Source: Geothrix sp. (GTDB lineage: Bacteria > Acidobacteriota > Holophagae > Holophagales > Holophagaceae). From it: DNA of 36,724 nucleotides. The stretch spans positions 1 to 36,724 of the forward strand of contig JAUXSE010000042.1 of assembly GCA_030681515.1 (NCBI GenBank), given 5' to 3'. Both the position numbers and the translations under genes were made by a program. The notes beneath the pieces were generated by a model that was given only the letters and a program-made list of their open reading frames with translations, searched no databases and was not told where the DNA came from. Of this stretch, positions 8,530 through 15,901 are shown in pieces; positions within the stretch are counted from its first letter, which is position 1; every line of letters starts with the position of its first letter.

Positions 8530-9216
8530 ATGTCCAGCATCATTCAAACCCAGGGCCTCACCAAGGTGTACGGCGCCAACGGGGCGGCGGTACATGCGCT
8601 GCGCGGCATTGACCTCACCGTGGCGAAGGGTGAGTTCGTGGCCCTCATCGGTCCTTCGGGATCCGGCAAGTCCACCCTCATGGCCATCCTCGGCTGCCTG
8701 GATCTGCCCACGGCCGGGACCTACACCCTGGATGGCCGCGAGGTCCAGAGACTCTCGGGCGGTGAATTGGCGCGGATCCGCAACGAGAAGGTAGGCTTCA
8801 TCTTCCAGAGCTACAACCTGCTGCCCAAGGCGAGCATCGTCCGCAACGTGGAACTGCCCATGCTCTATGCGGGCATCGGCCGGAAGGAACGCCGGGAAAG
8901 GGCCATGGCCCTGCTCGAAAAAGTGGGCATCGCCGACAAGGCCGGCCATCTCCCGGGGACTCTCTCGGGCGGCCAGAAGCAGCGCGTGGCCGTGGCCCGG
9001 GCCCTGGCCAACGAACCCGCCCTGCTGCTGGCGGACGAGCCCACGGGCGCACTCGATTCGAAAACCGGCGCAGAAGTCCTGGACCTCTTCCGCGAGCTCC
9101 ACGAGCAGGGCCATACCCTGCTGCTGGTGACCCACGATCCCTCCATCGCCGCCCTGGCGGAGCGGCGGGTAGAAATCCGGGACGGCCTGATCGCCGCGGC
9201 TGAAGGAGTCGCTTAG
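8530..9216 (+). CDS. ABC transporter ATP-binding protein (MacB/LolD type)
   Basis: A 228-aa nucleotide-binding subunit. Walker A GPSGSGKST (41-49), Q-loop Gln93, signature LSGGQ (145-149, continuing KQR), Walker B LLLADE (165-170) with the following PTGALDS D-loop, and H-loop His202 are all intact. LSGGQ(K/Q)QR with DEPTGALDS is typical of the family that powers MacB/LolCDE/FtsE-type mechanotransmission exporters. GGAG 8 nt before the ATG is the ribosome binding site. The stop codon touches the ATG of the first permease, so the two are translationally coupled. Confidence 0.95.
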   Translation: MSSIIQTQGLTKVYGANGAAVHALRGIDLTVAKGEFVALIGPSGSGKSTLMAILGCLDLPTAGTYTLDGREVQRLSGGELARIRNEKVGFIFQSYNLLPKASIVRNVELPMLYAGIGRKERRERAMALLEKVGIADKAGHLPGTLSGGQKQRVAVARALANEPALLLADEPTGALDSKTGAEVLDLFRELHEQGHTLLLVTHDPSIAALAERRVEIRDGLIAAAEGVA

Positions 9217-10467
9217 ATGGCCACCACCGGCGCCTTCCGCGAGCGGCTGCTCGAGGCCTGGGTGGAGATCCGGGAGAACCTCGGACGCTCCATCCTCCAG
9301 GCTCTTGGGGTCCTGCTGGGCGTGGCCTCGGTGCTGGGCGGATTTTCCATCTCGGACAGCCAGCGGAAGCGGGCCGATGAGATGTTCGTGAAGATGGGCG
9401 GCCTCGACAAGCTGAACATCCAGCCCAAGGCGGCCCTTCGGGATGGACGGCCCACGGCGCTCCAGCAGGCCAACCTGGGACTCCGGGATGCCGATGCCAT
9501 CGGTGGCGAGGCCCTCCAATCGGACGCCATCCAGGGCGTGAGCCGCCTCAAGAATGCCCGCACCCGGGTGGTGTCTGGCTATGCCGACCAGGACCGGCAG
9601 GTGAGCGGCATCGGCGGCGACTTCATCCCCGCCAATGGCTACGGCCTCGCCCAGGGCCGGAGCTTCTCGACCATGGACATGGAGACCGGAGCCCCCGTGG
9701 CCATCCTCGGCACCGAGGCCGCCACTGTTTTCTTCCCCAAGGGCGATGCCCTCGGACAGTCCCTGCGCATCGGCAACATCCCGGTCACGGTCATCGGCAC
9801 CTTCCAGGAACGGGTGTTCCGGTTCCGCGAGAACCAGGGCAACCAGTTCTGGTGGCGCAACCGCATCATCGCCGTGCCCGCCAGCCTGGTGCAGCGCCGC
9901 ATGAACGGGGACGCCTACCACCGGGTGGACCGGGTCACCTTCCGCATCCCCGATCTCAACGCCATGAGCGGATTCGCCGAGCAGCTCAGGAACCTCGTGA
10001 AATCCAACCACCGCCTGGAGGAAGACTTCCGCCTGGACGACGTGGCGGCCAGGGTCCGGCGGCGGCAGAGCCAGGGCAGCGTCTACGACATCATCTTCAT
10101 GCTCTCGGGCGTGCTGGCCCTGGTGGGCGGCGGCATCGTGAACGTGAACATCCAGATGGCGAGCCTGAAGGAGCGGGTCCGCGAAGTGGGCGTGAAGATG
10201 GCCATCGGCGCCCCGGGCCGGGAGATCTTCAAGAGCTTCATGACCGAGGCCCTCCTGCTGACGGCCCTGGGTGGATTCGCCGGCCTGTTCCTCGGGATCG
10301 GTTTCTCGTGGATCATCACCTCGAGCATCGGCATTCCGCTCTACATGACGCCCGCCAGCTTCCTCTGGGCCTACGGCCTGGCCGCGGCCTCCGGCTTCCT
10401 CTTCGCGCTCTACCCGGCCTGGAAGGCCAGCCGCCTGTCTCCGATGGAAGCTCTGCGCTATGAGTGA
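9217..10467 (+). CDS. ABC transporter permease 1 (MacB PCD plus FtsX domains)
   Basis: A 416-aa permease with one N-terminal helix (about 24-45), a large periplasmic core domain (about 46-285) and three C-terminal helices (about 290-311, 346-369, 380-400) in the FtsX-type arrangement. The coupling segment between TM2 and TM3 reads LKERVREVGVKMAIGA, the usual contact with the ATPase. The chain ends SRLSPMEALRYE, a family signature. It probably forms a heterodimer with the next permease. It moves substrate handed over in the periplasm rather than across the inner membrane, by analogy with MacB. Confidence 0.93.
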   Translation: MATTGAFRERLLEAWVEIRENLGRSILQALGVLLGVASVLGGFSISDSQRKRADEMFVKMGGLDKLNIQPKAALRDGRPTALQQANLGLRDADAIGGEALQSDAIQGVSRLKNARTRVVSGYADQDRQVSGIGGDFIPANGYGLAQGRSFSTMDMETGAPVAILGTEAATVFFPKGDALGQSLRIGNIPVTVIGTFQERVFRFRENQGNQFWWRNRIIAVPASLVQRRMNGDAYHRVDRVTFRIPDLNAMSGFAEQLRNLVKSNHRLEEDFRLDDVAARVRRRQSQGSVYDIIFMLSGVLALVGGGIVNVNIQMASLKERVREVGVKMAIGAPGREIFKSFMTEALLLTALGGFAGLFLGIGFSWIITSSIGIPLYMTPASFLWAYGLAAASGFLFALYPAWKASRLSPMEALRYE

Positions 10468-11773
10468 CGAGACGCTCATCCTCCGCTCCCCCGGACCCTC
10501 CCTGCTGGACGGCGAGGCCCCTGCCCCGGCGGTTCCCACGCGCGGATTCAGCGCGGGAATGCTCTGGGAAGTGATCCGCACGGGCCTGGTGGAGCTCTGG
10601 GCCCACAAGATGCGCAGCCTCCTCACCCTCACCCTTCTCATGCTCGGCGTCTTCGCGCTGGTGGTGATGACCTCGGTGCTGGACGGCGTCATGGACAAGA
10701 TCAGCACGGGCTTTGCTGGCATGAGCTGGGATGGCACCGTGCGCATCGCCCCGAAGACGCCCGAAACGGGCGAGGAGCGCAAGCGCTTCAACATGAGCCC
10801 CGGGCTGCGCTACGAGGATCTCGGTCGCGTCACCGCGGCGAATCCCAAGGTCCTGGCCTTCCTGCCCAGAGCCCAGAAGACCATCACGGTGCGAGTCGCG
10901 GGGGGCACCGAGCGCATCTTCGTTTCGGGAGTCTCGCCCGGCTACGCCCCATGGATGAACCGGCCCATCGGCCTCGGGCGCGGCCTCACCGAGGATGATC
11001 AGCGCCGCCGCTCCACCGTGGCCGTGGTGGGCGCCACGCTGGCCACCAAGCTCTTCGGCGGCGCCGATCCCGTGGGTCGCGACCTGGTGGTGGAGGGCGT
11101 GCCCTTCCGCATCGTGGGCGTACAGGCCCCGGGCCAGATCTTCAACGAAGAAAACTACACCGACGCCAATGGCATCCTCATTCCCCTGGAAACCTACATG
11201 GACCGCATGGATCCGGCCCACAAGCTCTCGCAGATCACGGTGAAGCTGCGCCGGTCCGAGGACATGGGCGAGGTCTCCGCCATGCTGCTGGGCCGCGTGC
11301 GGCAGGCCCATCACGGCATCGAGGATGTGGAGGTGGTGGATCTCGATGCCGAGGCCGCCAAGGGCTACCAGAACTTCCTGGAGCAGATGCGGGGCTGGCG
11401 GATCGTGCTGCTGAGCCTGGCCGGCACGGTGCTGCTGGTGGGCGGCGTGGGAGTGCTGTCGGTGATGCTCATCAGCTTCAGCGACCGCCGCTTCGAGATC
11501 GGCCTCCGCAAGGCCCTGGGCGCCTCGGATCAGGAGATCTTCATCCAGTTCCTGCTGGAGGCCGTGGTGCTGGCCGCCATCGGCGCCCTGCTTGGAACCC
11601 TTTCCGGCGCCTTGCTCTGCCAGGCCCTGTCCGCCAGCTTCCCCTACGGTCTGGTGGTGAATCCCATCGGCCTGATCACGGCCTGGATCGTGGCCCTGAC
11701 GCTGGCCGTGGTGTTCGGCCTCTATCCGGCCTTCCGTGCCATGCGCCTCAGCCCCATGGAGGCCATGCGGTAG
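10460..11773 (+). CDS. ABC transporter permease 2 (MacB PCD plus FtsX domains)
   Basis: A 437-aa partner of permease 1, starting 8 bp inside its 3' end. A 45-residue Pro/Ala-containing N-terminal extension precedes TM1 (about 52-74). The periplasmic core domain covers about 75-310, with TM helices at about 313-337, 364-388 and 400-422. The coupling segment reads FEIGLRKALGA, and the C-terminus MRLSPMEAMR mirrors that of permease 1. Two different permeases with one ATPase imply a heterodimeric pump with a homodimeric ATPase. Last gene of the exporter operon; 18 bp separate it from arfB. Confidence 0.93.
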   Translation: MSDETLILRSPGPSLLDGEAPAPAVPTRGFSAGMLWEVIRTGLVELWAHKMRSLLTLTLLMLGVFALVVMTSVLDGVMDKISTGFAGMSWDGTVRIAPKTPETGEERKRFNMSPGLRYEDLGRVTAANPKVLAFLPRAQKTITVRVAGGTERIFVSGVSPGYAPWMNRPIGLGRGLTEDDQRRRSTVAVVGATLATKLFGGADPVGRDLVVEGVPFRIVGVQAPGQIFNEENYTDANGILIPLETYMDRMDPAHKLSQITVKLRRSEDMGEVSAMLLGRVRQAHHGIEDVEVVDLDAEAAKGYQNFLEQMRGWRIVLLSLAGTVLLVGGVGVLSVMLISFSDRRFEIGLRKALGASDQEIFIQFLLEAVVLAAIGALLGTLSGALLCQALSASFPYGLVVNPIGLITAWIVALTLAVVFGLYPAFRAMRLSPMEAMR

Positions 11774-11779
11774 GGGCGG

Positions 11780-11785
11780 TAGGAT
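11780..11785 (+). promoter_or_regulatory. TANNNT -10 candidate before arfB (leaderless)
   Basis: TAGGAT ends exactly 6 nt before ATG 11792, and no Shine-Dalgarno sequence is present. The same spacing is seen at the GNAT and E1-alpha starts. Confidence 0.35.
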
Positions 11786-11791
11786 CGCTTC

Positions 11792-12217
11792 ATGGCCGAT
11801 CCTATCCAAGTCACCGATTCCGTCCGCGTCCCGGGCGAAGCCATCCGCTTCAAGGCGGTACGCGCCGGCGGCGCGGGTGGCCAGAACGTGAACAAGGTGT
11901 CCTCCAAAGTGGAGCTGCGCATTGATCTCACGGCCATCGAGGGCCTGCCGGAGGACGCACTGCTCCGCCTCCGGGTGGTTCAGCGCAACCGGCTCGATGC
12001 CGAGGGCCTCTGGATGGTCGTGAGCGACCGCACCCGCGATCAGCTCAAGAACCTGGAGGATGCCCGCCACAAGGTCGCCGAGGGCATCCGCGCCGCGCTG
12101 ATCCGTCCCATTCCGAGGCGGCCCACCAAGCCCACCAAGGGATCGAAGGAACGGCGGCTGGATTCCAAGAAGCGGGCCTCCGCGACCAAACAGCAGCGAC
12201 GCGGAGCCTTCGAGTAG
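11792..12217 (+). CDS. arfB: Peptidyl-tRNA hydrolase ArfB (ribosome rescue)
   Basis: A 141-aa class I release-factor-like protein. The catalytic GGQ lies in AGGAGGQNVNKVSSKVELR (GGQ at 29-31). The C-terminus is the basic tail RRPTKPTKGSKERRLDSKKR, which in ArfB/YaeJ enters the empty mRNA channel of stalled ribosomes. It lacks codon-recognition domain 2, so it is not RF1/RF2. It releases nascent chains from ribosomes on non-stop mRNAs, as a back-up to tmRNA. It may have its own leaderless promoter. Confidence 0.94.
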   Translation: MADPIQVTDSVRVPGEAIRFKAVRAGGAGGQNVNKVSSKVELRIDLTAIEGLPEDALLRLRVVQRNRLDAEGLWMVVSDRTRDQLKNLEDARHKVAEGIRAALIRPIPRRPTKPTKGSKERRLDSKKRASATKQQRRGAFE

Positions 12218-12241
12218 GCTGGAGGTCCCCACGGAGGCCCT

Positions 12242-12673
12242 ATGTCCCAACAGCAGACCTACGCCAACCACCGGCGCTTTGAACCGATCCAGCATTTCGT
12301 CGTGATGCCCATCCTGCTGGTCACCTGGATCGCCACGGTCTGGCAGGCCATCAAATTCCCGAGCCTGCACAGCGTCTGGGTCGCCGTCCTCGGGTTCGCG
12401 TTGCTCCTGCTCGCGAACCAGGTCCGCGCCTATGCGCTGAAAGTGCAGGACCGCCTGATCCGGCTGGAGGAAACCTTGAGGATGCAGCGTCTCTTCCCCG
12501 CGGATCTCCAGGGGCGCATCCAGGAACTGTCGCCCAAGCAGATGGTGGGCCTCCGGTTCGCCTCCGATGGGGAACTGGCGGAGCGGACCCGCGAGGTCCT
12601 CGACCAGAACCTCAGCGGCGAAGCGGTCAAGAAGCGCATCCAGACCTGGCGGCCCGACACCTTCAGGGTTTGA
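12242..12673 (+). CDS. DUF6526 family membrane protein
   Basis: A 143-aa protein beginning SQQQTYANHRRFEP, followed by two hydrophobic helices (about 19-36 and 43-60). Then come NQVRAYALKVQDRLIRLEE and a soluble helical tail that ends in RIQTWRPDTFRV. The pattern matches the small DUF6526 family, whose function is unknown. GGAGG lies 6 nt before ATG. Its stop is only 3 bp from the convergent msr stop, and no terminator is visible between them. Confidence 0.8.
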   Translation: MSQQQTYANHRRFEPIQHFVVMPILLVTWIATVWQAIKFPSLHSVWVAVLGFALLLLANQVRAYALKVQDRLIRLEETLRMQRLFPADLQGRIQELSPKQMVGLRFASDGELAERTREVLDQNLSGEAVKKRIQTWRPDTFRV

Positions 12674-12676
12674 GCC

Positions 12677-13747
12677 TCAGTCCCGCACGTAGTGGCAGGT
12701 GTAGCCGCCGGGGTTCTTGACGAGGTAGTCCTGGTGGTAGTCCTCGGCCATCCACCAGGGCCCGGCCACCGTGATCTCGGTGACGATGGGCTGCTTCCAC
12801 TTGCCGCTGGCATCCACCTCCGCCTTCACCCGCTCCGCGGTCTGCCGCTGAGCGGCCGAGTGGAAGAAGATCGCGCTGCGGTACGAGGTGCCCAGATCAT
12901 TGCCCTGGCGGTTCAGGGTGGTGGGGTCGTGCATGCGGAAGAAGAAGCGCAGCAGCGCCTCATAGGTGGTCTTCGATGGATCGAAGCGGATCTGCACGGC
13001 CTCGGCATGGCCCTCGTGATTCTTGTAGGTGGCGTTCGCCAGGCTGCCGCCGGTGTAGCCCACCTCGATGGCGGTCACGCCGGGCTGCTTGCGGATCAGA
13101 TCCTCCATGCCCCAGAAGCAGCCACCGGCCAGGGTGGCGATCTCCTCCTTCGCTGCGGGCTTCGGCGCGGGCGCGGCCTTTCCGAACAGCGGCAGGAAGG
13201 AACCCAAGCCCTCCTTCTCCAGGCTGTCCACGGGGACGAAGCGCAGGGAGGCGCTGTTGATGCAGTAGCGAAGGCCACCCTGGTCCTTCGGCCCATCATC
13301 AAACACATGGCCCAGGTGGGAATCCGCGTCTTTGGACCGCACCTCGGTGCGGATCATGCCGACGCTGACGTCCCGCTTCTCTACGACATCCTCGCCGGCC
13401 AGGGGCTTCGTGAAGCTGGGCCAGCCGCAACCGGAATCGAACTTGTCCTTGGAGGAGAACAGGGGCTTTCCGCTGACGACGTCCACATAGACACCATCCC
13501 TGTGTTCGTTCCAGTACTCGTTGCGGAAGGGTGGCTCCGTGCCCGCCTCCTGGGTCACATGGAACTGCATGGGCGTGAGCTTCTGCTTCAGATCGGCGGG
13601 ATTGGGCTTCTTGGAATCAGTCACCGGGTCCTCTCGGGTGGGCAGGGCGGCCGCATGGGCGGGCCGGTGGGTGGTGGAGACAGCGAACCCGAAGCCCGCC
13701 AAGGCCACGGTGAGGGCAACGCCGCCCCAGAACAGGCGTGGACGCAT
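12677..13747 (-). CDS. msrBA: Exported bifunctional methionine sulfoxide reductase MsrB-MsrA
   Basis: A 356-aa fusion. An N-terminal signal peptide (charged MRPR, hydrophobic to about 24, AHA-A near 30-33) sends it to the periplasm. MsrB comes first (about 55-180): DSGCGWPSF with Cys107, [11 protein letters not shown], and the catalytic Cys162 in [11 protein letters not shown]; it reduces Met-R-sulfoxide. The zinc CxxC pairs of many MsrBs are absent. An Ala/Pro/Lys linker follows. MsrA is at about 201-356, with catalytic Cys210 in GGCFWGMED and a C-terminal Cys351 (GGYTCHY) as likely resolving residue; it reduces Met-S-sulfoxide. The order B-A is the reverse of Neisseria PilB, and the thioredoxin domain of PilB is lacking. 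AGGAGG precedes the ATG. Confidence 0.94.
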   Translation of the reverse strand: MRPRLFWGGVALTVALAGFGFAVSTTHRPAHAAALPTREDPVTDSKKPNPADLKQKLTPMQFHVTQEAGTEPPFRNEYWNEHRDGVYVDVVSGKPLFSSKDKFDSGCGWPSFTKPLAGEDVVEKRDVSVGMIRTEVRSKDADSHLGHVFDDGPKDQGGLRYCINSASLRFVPVDSLEKEGLGSFLPLFGKAAPAPKPAAKEEIATLAGGCFWGMEDLIRKQPGVTAIEVGYTGGSLANATYKNHEGHAEAVQIRFDPSKTTYEALLRFFFRMHDPTTLNRQGNDLGTSYRSAIFFHSAAQRQTAERVKAEVDASGKWKQPIVTEITVAGPWWMAEDYHQDYLVKNPGGYTCHYVRD

Positions 13748-13846
13748 GGAAAGCCTCCTGAATGAGACTTGGATGCTCGCAATGGGTTGGATGGTACAAG
13801 GGAATGAGGCCCGGGAAAGAAAGGGGGGGCTGGAGGGTATGCGGAC

Positions 13847-14239
13847 CTAATCCAGCCACGCTTTCAGGATTCCGTTGAAGGCCTCGGAACACTCGAAGGC
13901 CACGAGGTGCCCCGCCTTGGGAATGAGCTTCAACTGGGCGGCAGGGATGGCCCTCGCCAGGGCTTCAGATTCGCTGATTGGCATGATGGTGTCATCCAGG
14001 TGCTGCATCAACGCAAAGAGGTCGTCGGCGTACTGGTTCATCGAGACAGAACCAGCCCTGACTCCGCTCTCGCCAAGGCCCCGTAGGTCCGGCGCAATCA
14101 CGCGATGGTCCGGGCGGAAAGCCATCACCTGCTTTTCCCAGGTACCACGACTCAAGGGGAACCCATGGACGAAAAGCAGGGGCGAACCCTTCCCTTCGTC
14201 CGTGTAGGCGACTTCGATGCCATTCACCCGCGCGCGCAT
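13847..14239 (-). pseudogene. Alpha/beta hydrolase with internal in-frame deletion (no nucleophile)
   Basis: The frame gives 130 aa where the family has about 260. The N-terminal half is normal: LLFVHGFPLSRGTWEKQV with the oxyanion HG (25-26), and APDLRGLGESG. It then jumps after MQHL (about residue 81) to DDTIMPISESEALARAIP and PKAGHLVAFE, which belong near the C-terminus and include the catalytic-acid region and His111. The nucleophile elbow G-x-S-x-G and the lid are missing. The frame stays open across the join (around 13994-13999). As it stands it should be catalytically dead as a Ser hydrolase. Either a real decaying gene or a collapsed assembly. Confidence 0.75.
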
Positions 14240-14310
14240 AGCTCCCCCACACAGTCATTCGAACAGAGCAGGAGCCGGAAGGACAGGGTTCCAAAGCCTG
14301 CTTGCCCGAC

Positions 14311-14649
14311 TCATTTCAAGTTTCCCAAACCCAGACCGCTTCCATAGGCCGCTGGGGACCCACTCCCATCCGCCAGGTCAGTGGGATTACTGGTCGTGAA
14401 CAGGAACTTCTTCATCTGAACGTCGAACTCAGGCATGGTGCGGCGCAGCCATTCCAGCAGCATCGCCGCGTGCTCCATTTCGTCATCGCGGTTGTGGGCG
14501 AGAATGGCCTTCAGGGACGCGTCGTCGGAGAGGTCCACCCGCTGGTGGTAATAGTCGATGGCTTCCAGCTCCTCCTGCAGACTGGCGAGGGCCCGGTGGA
14601 TGTTGAGTGCCTCGCTTGAAAGCCCCGTTTCAACGAAACCGCTGCTCAT
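14311..14649 (-). CDS. Encapsulated ferritin-like cargo protein (EncFtn)
   Basis: A 112-aa protein of the encapsulated ferritin family, which oxidises Fe(II) as a ring of dimers inside encapsulin shells. Helix 1 has QEELEAIDYYHQRVD and helix 2 AHNRDDEMEHAAMLLEWLRR. Aligned by eye with the Rhodospirillum rubrum protein, the ferroxidase ligands are Glu27, Glu57 and His60. A Gly/Ser-rich linker ends in GSGLGLGNLK, which fits the C-terminal shell-targeting peptide (LxIGxLK-like). The ATG overlaps the sod stop (ATGA), with GGGAGG upstream, so expression is coupled to SOD. No encapsulin shell gene adjoins it; the downstream neighbour is the broken hydrolase. Confidence 0.9.
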   Translation of the reverse strand: MSSGFVETGLSSEALNIHRALASLQEELEAIDYYHQRVDLSDDASLKAILAHNRDDEMEHAAMLLEWLRRTMPEFDVQMKKFLFTTSNPTDLADGSGSPAAYGSGLGLGNLK

Positions 14650-15257
14650 GGACGTGACCTCCCACTGTCATGGGCAATCGCCTCGCCAAAGCGCCTGGAT
14701 ACCTCACTCCACTTGAGGTTTTCCATGAAGGCATTGATGTACTCGGGGCGCTTGATGCCGTAGTCCACCATGAAGGCGTGCTCCCAGCTATCCAGGACCA
14801 CCAGCAGATCCTGTTCAATGGGCAGGCCCAGGTGATGTTCGGCCACGAAATAGGTGTGGAGCTTGCCATCCCGGCGATTGCGGGTGAGCAGCCCCCAGCC
14901 GGGGCCGCCCAGGGCCGCCGCCTTGAGATCAGCCAGGATCTTGTCCTTGCCACCCTGGGCCTCCAGAGCCTTCTGAAGCGCGGAGCTGATGGCCGCATCG
15001 GCGACCAGATTCTCGAAGTAGAGCTCGTGGAGAAAGGTGCCGTTGAAGGCCACGGCCTCCCGGCGCTTCAGTTCGCTGTACTCGTTGAAGGAGTAGTTGG
15101 GCTTGGTATTATTCGCCACAACCAGCTTCTCCTCGATCTCGTTGAGCTTGGCCAGATAGCCTTTGTAGAGGGTGAAGTGGAGCTCCAGTTGGCTATCGCT
15201 GAAACCCTTCAGCACCCCGCCCTTCAAATGATCGTAATTCTTGGATGCGTATGTCAT
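14646..15257 (-). CDS. sod: Iron/manganese superoxide dismutase
   Basis: A 203-aa Fe/Mn SOD that converts superoxide to peroxide and oxygen. Metal ligands are His27 (LELHFTLYKGY), His77 (FLHELYFENL), Asp156 and His160 (DSWEHAFMVDY). The gateway Tyr34 is present, but position 30, usually His, is Leu. The position that holds Gln or His near the metal reads EHHLGLP (His141/142), as in some cambialistic or archaeal-type SODs. Metal choice cannot be fixed. No signal peptide, so it acts in the cytoplasm. GGAGGGA stands before the ATG. It is followed with a 4-bp overlap by the ferritin-like gene, linking peroxide production to iron oxidation and storage. Confidence 0.95.
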   Translation of the reverse strand: MTYASKNYDHLKGGVLKGFSDSQLELHFTLYKGYLAKLNEIEEKLVVANNTKPNYSFNEYSELKRREAVAFNGTFLHELYFENLVADAAISSALQKALEAQGGKDKILADLKAAALGGPGWGLLTRNRRDGKLHTYFVAEHHLGLPIEQDLLVVLDSWEHAFMVDYGIKRPEYINAFMENLKWSEVSRRFGEAIAHDSGRSRP

Positions 15258-15289
15258 GAAATCCCTCCGGTCGTACCGTTGATCTACGC

Positions 15290-15421
15290 CTAATCCCTAG
15301 CCAGCCAAGTTCCTTGGCCGACCTTCTGAGGCAGGCCACAACGCAGCGTTTGCAGTGATCCATCGGTCGCGCAGCCGTCACATGCCTCACGGCCCTTGGC
15401 ATCCTCGTCCGGATGATTCAT
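15290..15421 (-). CDS. Possible 43-aa Cys-containing small protein upstream of sod
   Basis: An ATG frame of 43 codons starting MNHPDEDAKGREACDGC and ending LARD. It has a CxxC pair (CDGC) and a third Cys (LRCG). GAGGG lies about 4 nt upstream of the ATG. It begins about 80 bp downstream of the predicted sod promoter and ends 32 bp before the sod ATG, so it would be the first gene of the sod-encFtn transcript. I recognise no family. It may be a small redox or metal-binding peptide, a regulatory leader peptide, or chance. Confidence 0.35.
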   Translation of the reverse strand: MNHPDEDAKGREACDGCATDGSLQTLRCGLPQKVGQGTWLARD

Positions 15422-15503
15422 GTGACCCTCGCCAATGGCCCTGGCCGCGCCTAGTCGAGGCCAGAGTCGCTTTCAGAGCAGCATTCGAGCCATTTTCTAA
15501 GTC

Positions 15504-15531
15504 ATTTTATTTCATCTAAATAGCTATTCAA
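15504..15531 (-). promoter_or_regulatory. Predicted sigma-70 promoter of the sod-encFtn operon
   Basis: On the minus strand TTGAAT (15531-15526), a 16-nt spacer and TAAAAT (15509-15504). The spacer holds the perfect 10-bp palindrome AATAGCTATT (15519-15528), which overlaps the -35 and could be an operator. The surrounding DNA is much richer in A+T than the flanking genes. Confidence 0.5.
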
Positions 15532-15901
15532 CCTGTTCCGGCCGGGTGGATGATTCGATCAAGGTGAATGACCGACTCCTTCAGTTCGAGGGTCCAGATC
15601 CGTTCCCCCCTCCAGGAATGTTTCTACCTTTCGAAGTGAAGGAGATGACGCATCAAATTGATTGAAACCGTTCATAGAACCGCTAAATTGATTTATATAA
15701 AATCATGTAAACAGAATAGTTGCCATTCGGTATGAAATGTGCCGAGGGACTCAGGAACAAGGTCAAAACCCATGAGAACCCGGCTTTCAATGATTCGCTA
15801 CGCCACGCCTGCACCCGTTTTCACAGCGGAGCGAAACCTTGACCATTCGATCCCGACCCCCGGAAATTCGCCTGATCAATCCAAAACAAGGAGCGTCTTC
15901 C
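15532..15901. other. AT-rich divergent intergenic region without a convincing gene
   Basis: This gap lies between the sod promoter and the chloroperoxidase-type hydrolase start. It contains two AAATTGATT direct repeats (15655-15663 and 15685-15693, start to start 30 bp) and the inverted repeat GATTT-ATATA-AAATC (15690-15704). An ATG frame from 15739 or 15772 runs out of frame into the hydrolase and looks accidental. No RNA gene was recognised. Confidence 0.6.
15688..15717 (+). promoter_or_regulatory. Candidate promoter for hydrolase-wrbA-cheB genes
   Basis: TTGATT (15688-15693), an 18-nt spacer and CAGAAT (15712-15717). The -10 is weak. The -35 overlaps the second AAATTGATT repeat and the inverted repeat, so a regulator bound there would block it. 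Confidence 0.3.

Noticed and set aside
10316-12370. Very long antisense frames, such as 684 aa at 10316-12370 (-), 771 aa at 8479-10794 (-) and 463 aa at 3103-4494 (-)
   Set aside because: They lie opposite genes with clear family motifs, are rich in His/Gly/Ala/Arg/Glu as expected from the antisense of GC-rich codons, and show no domain pattern.
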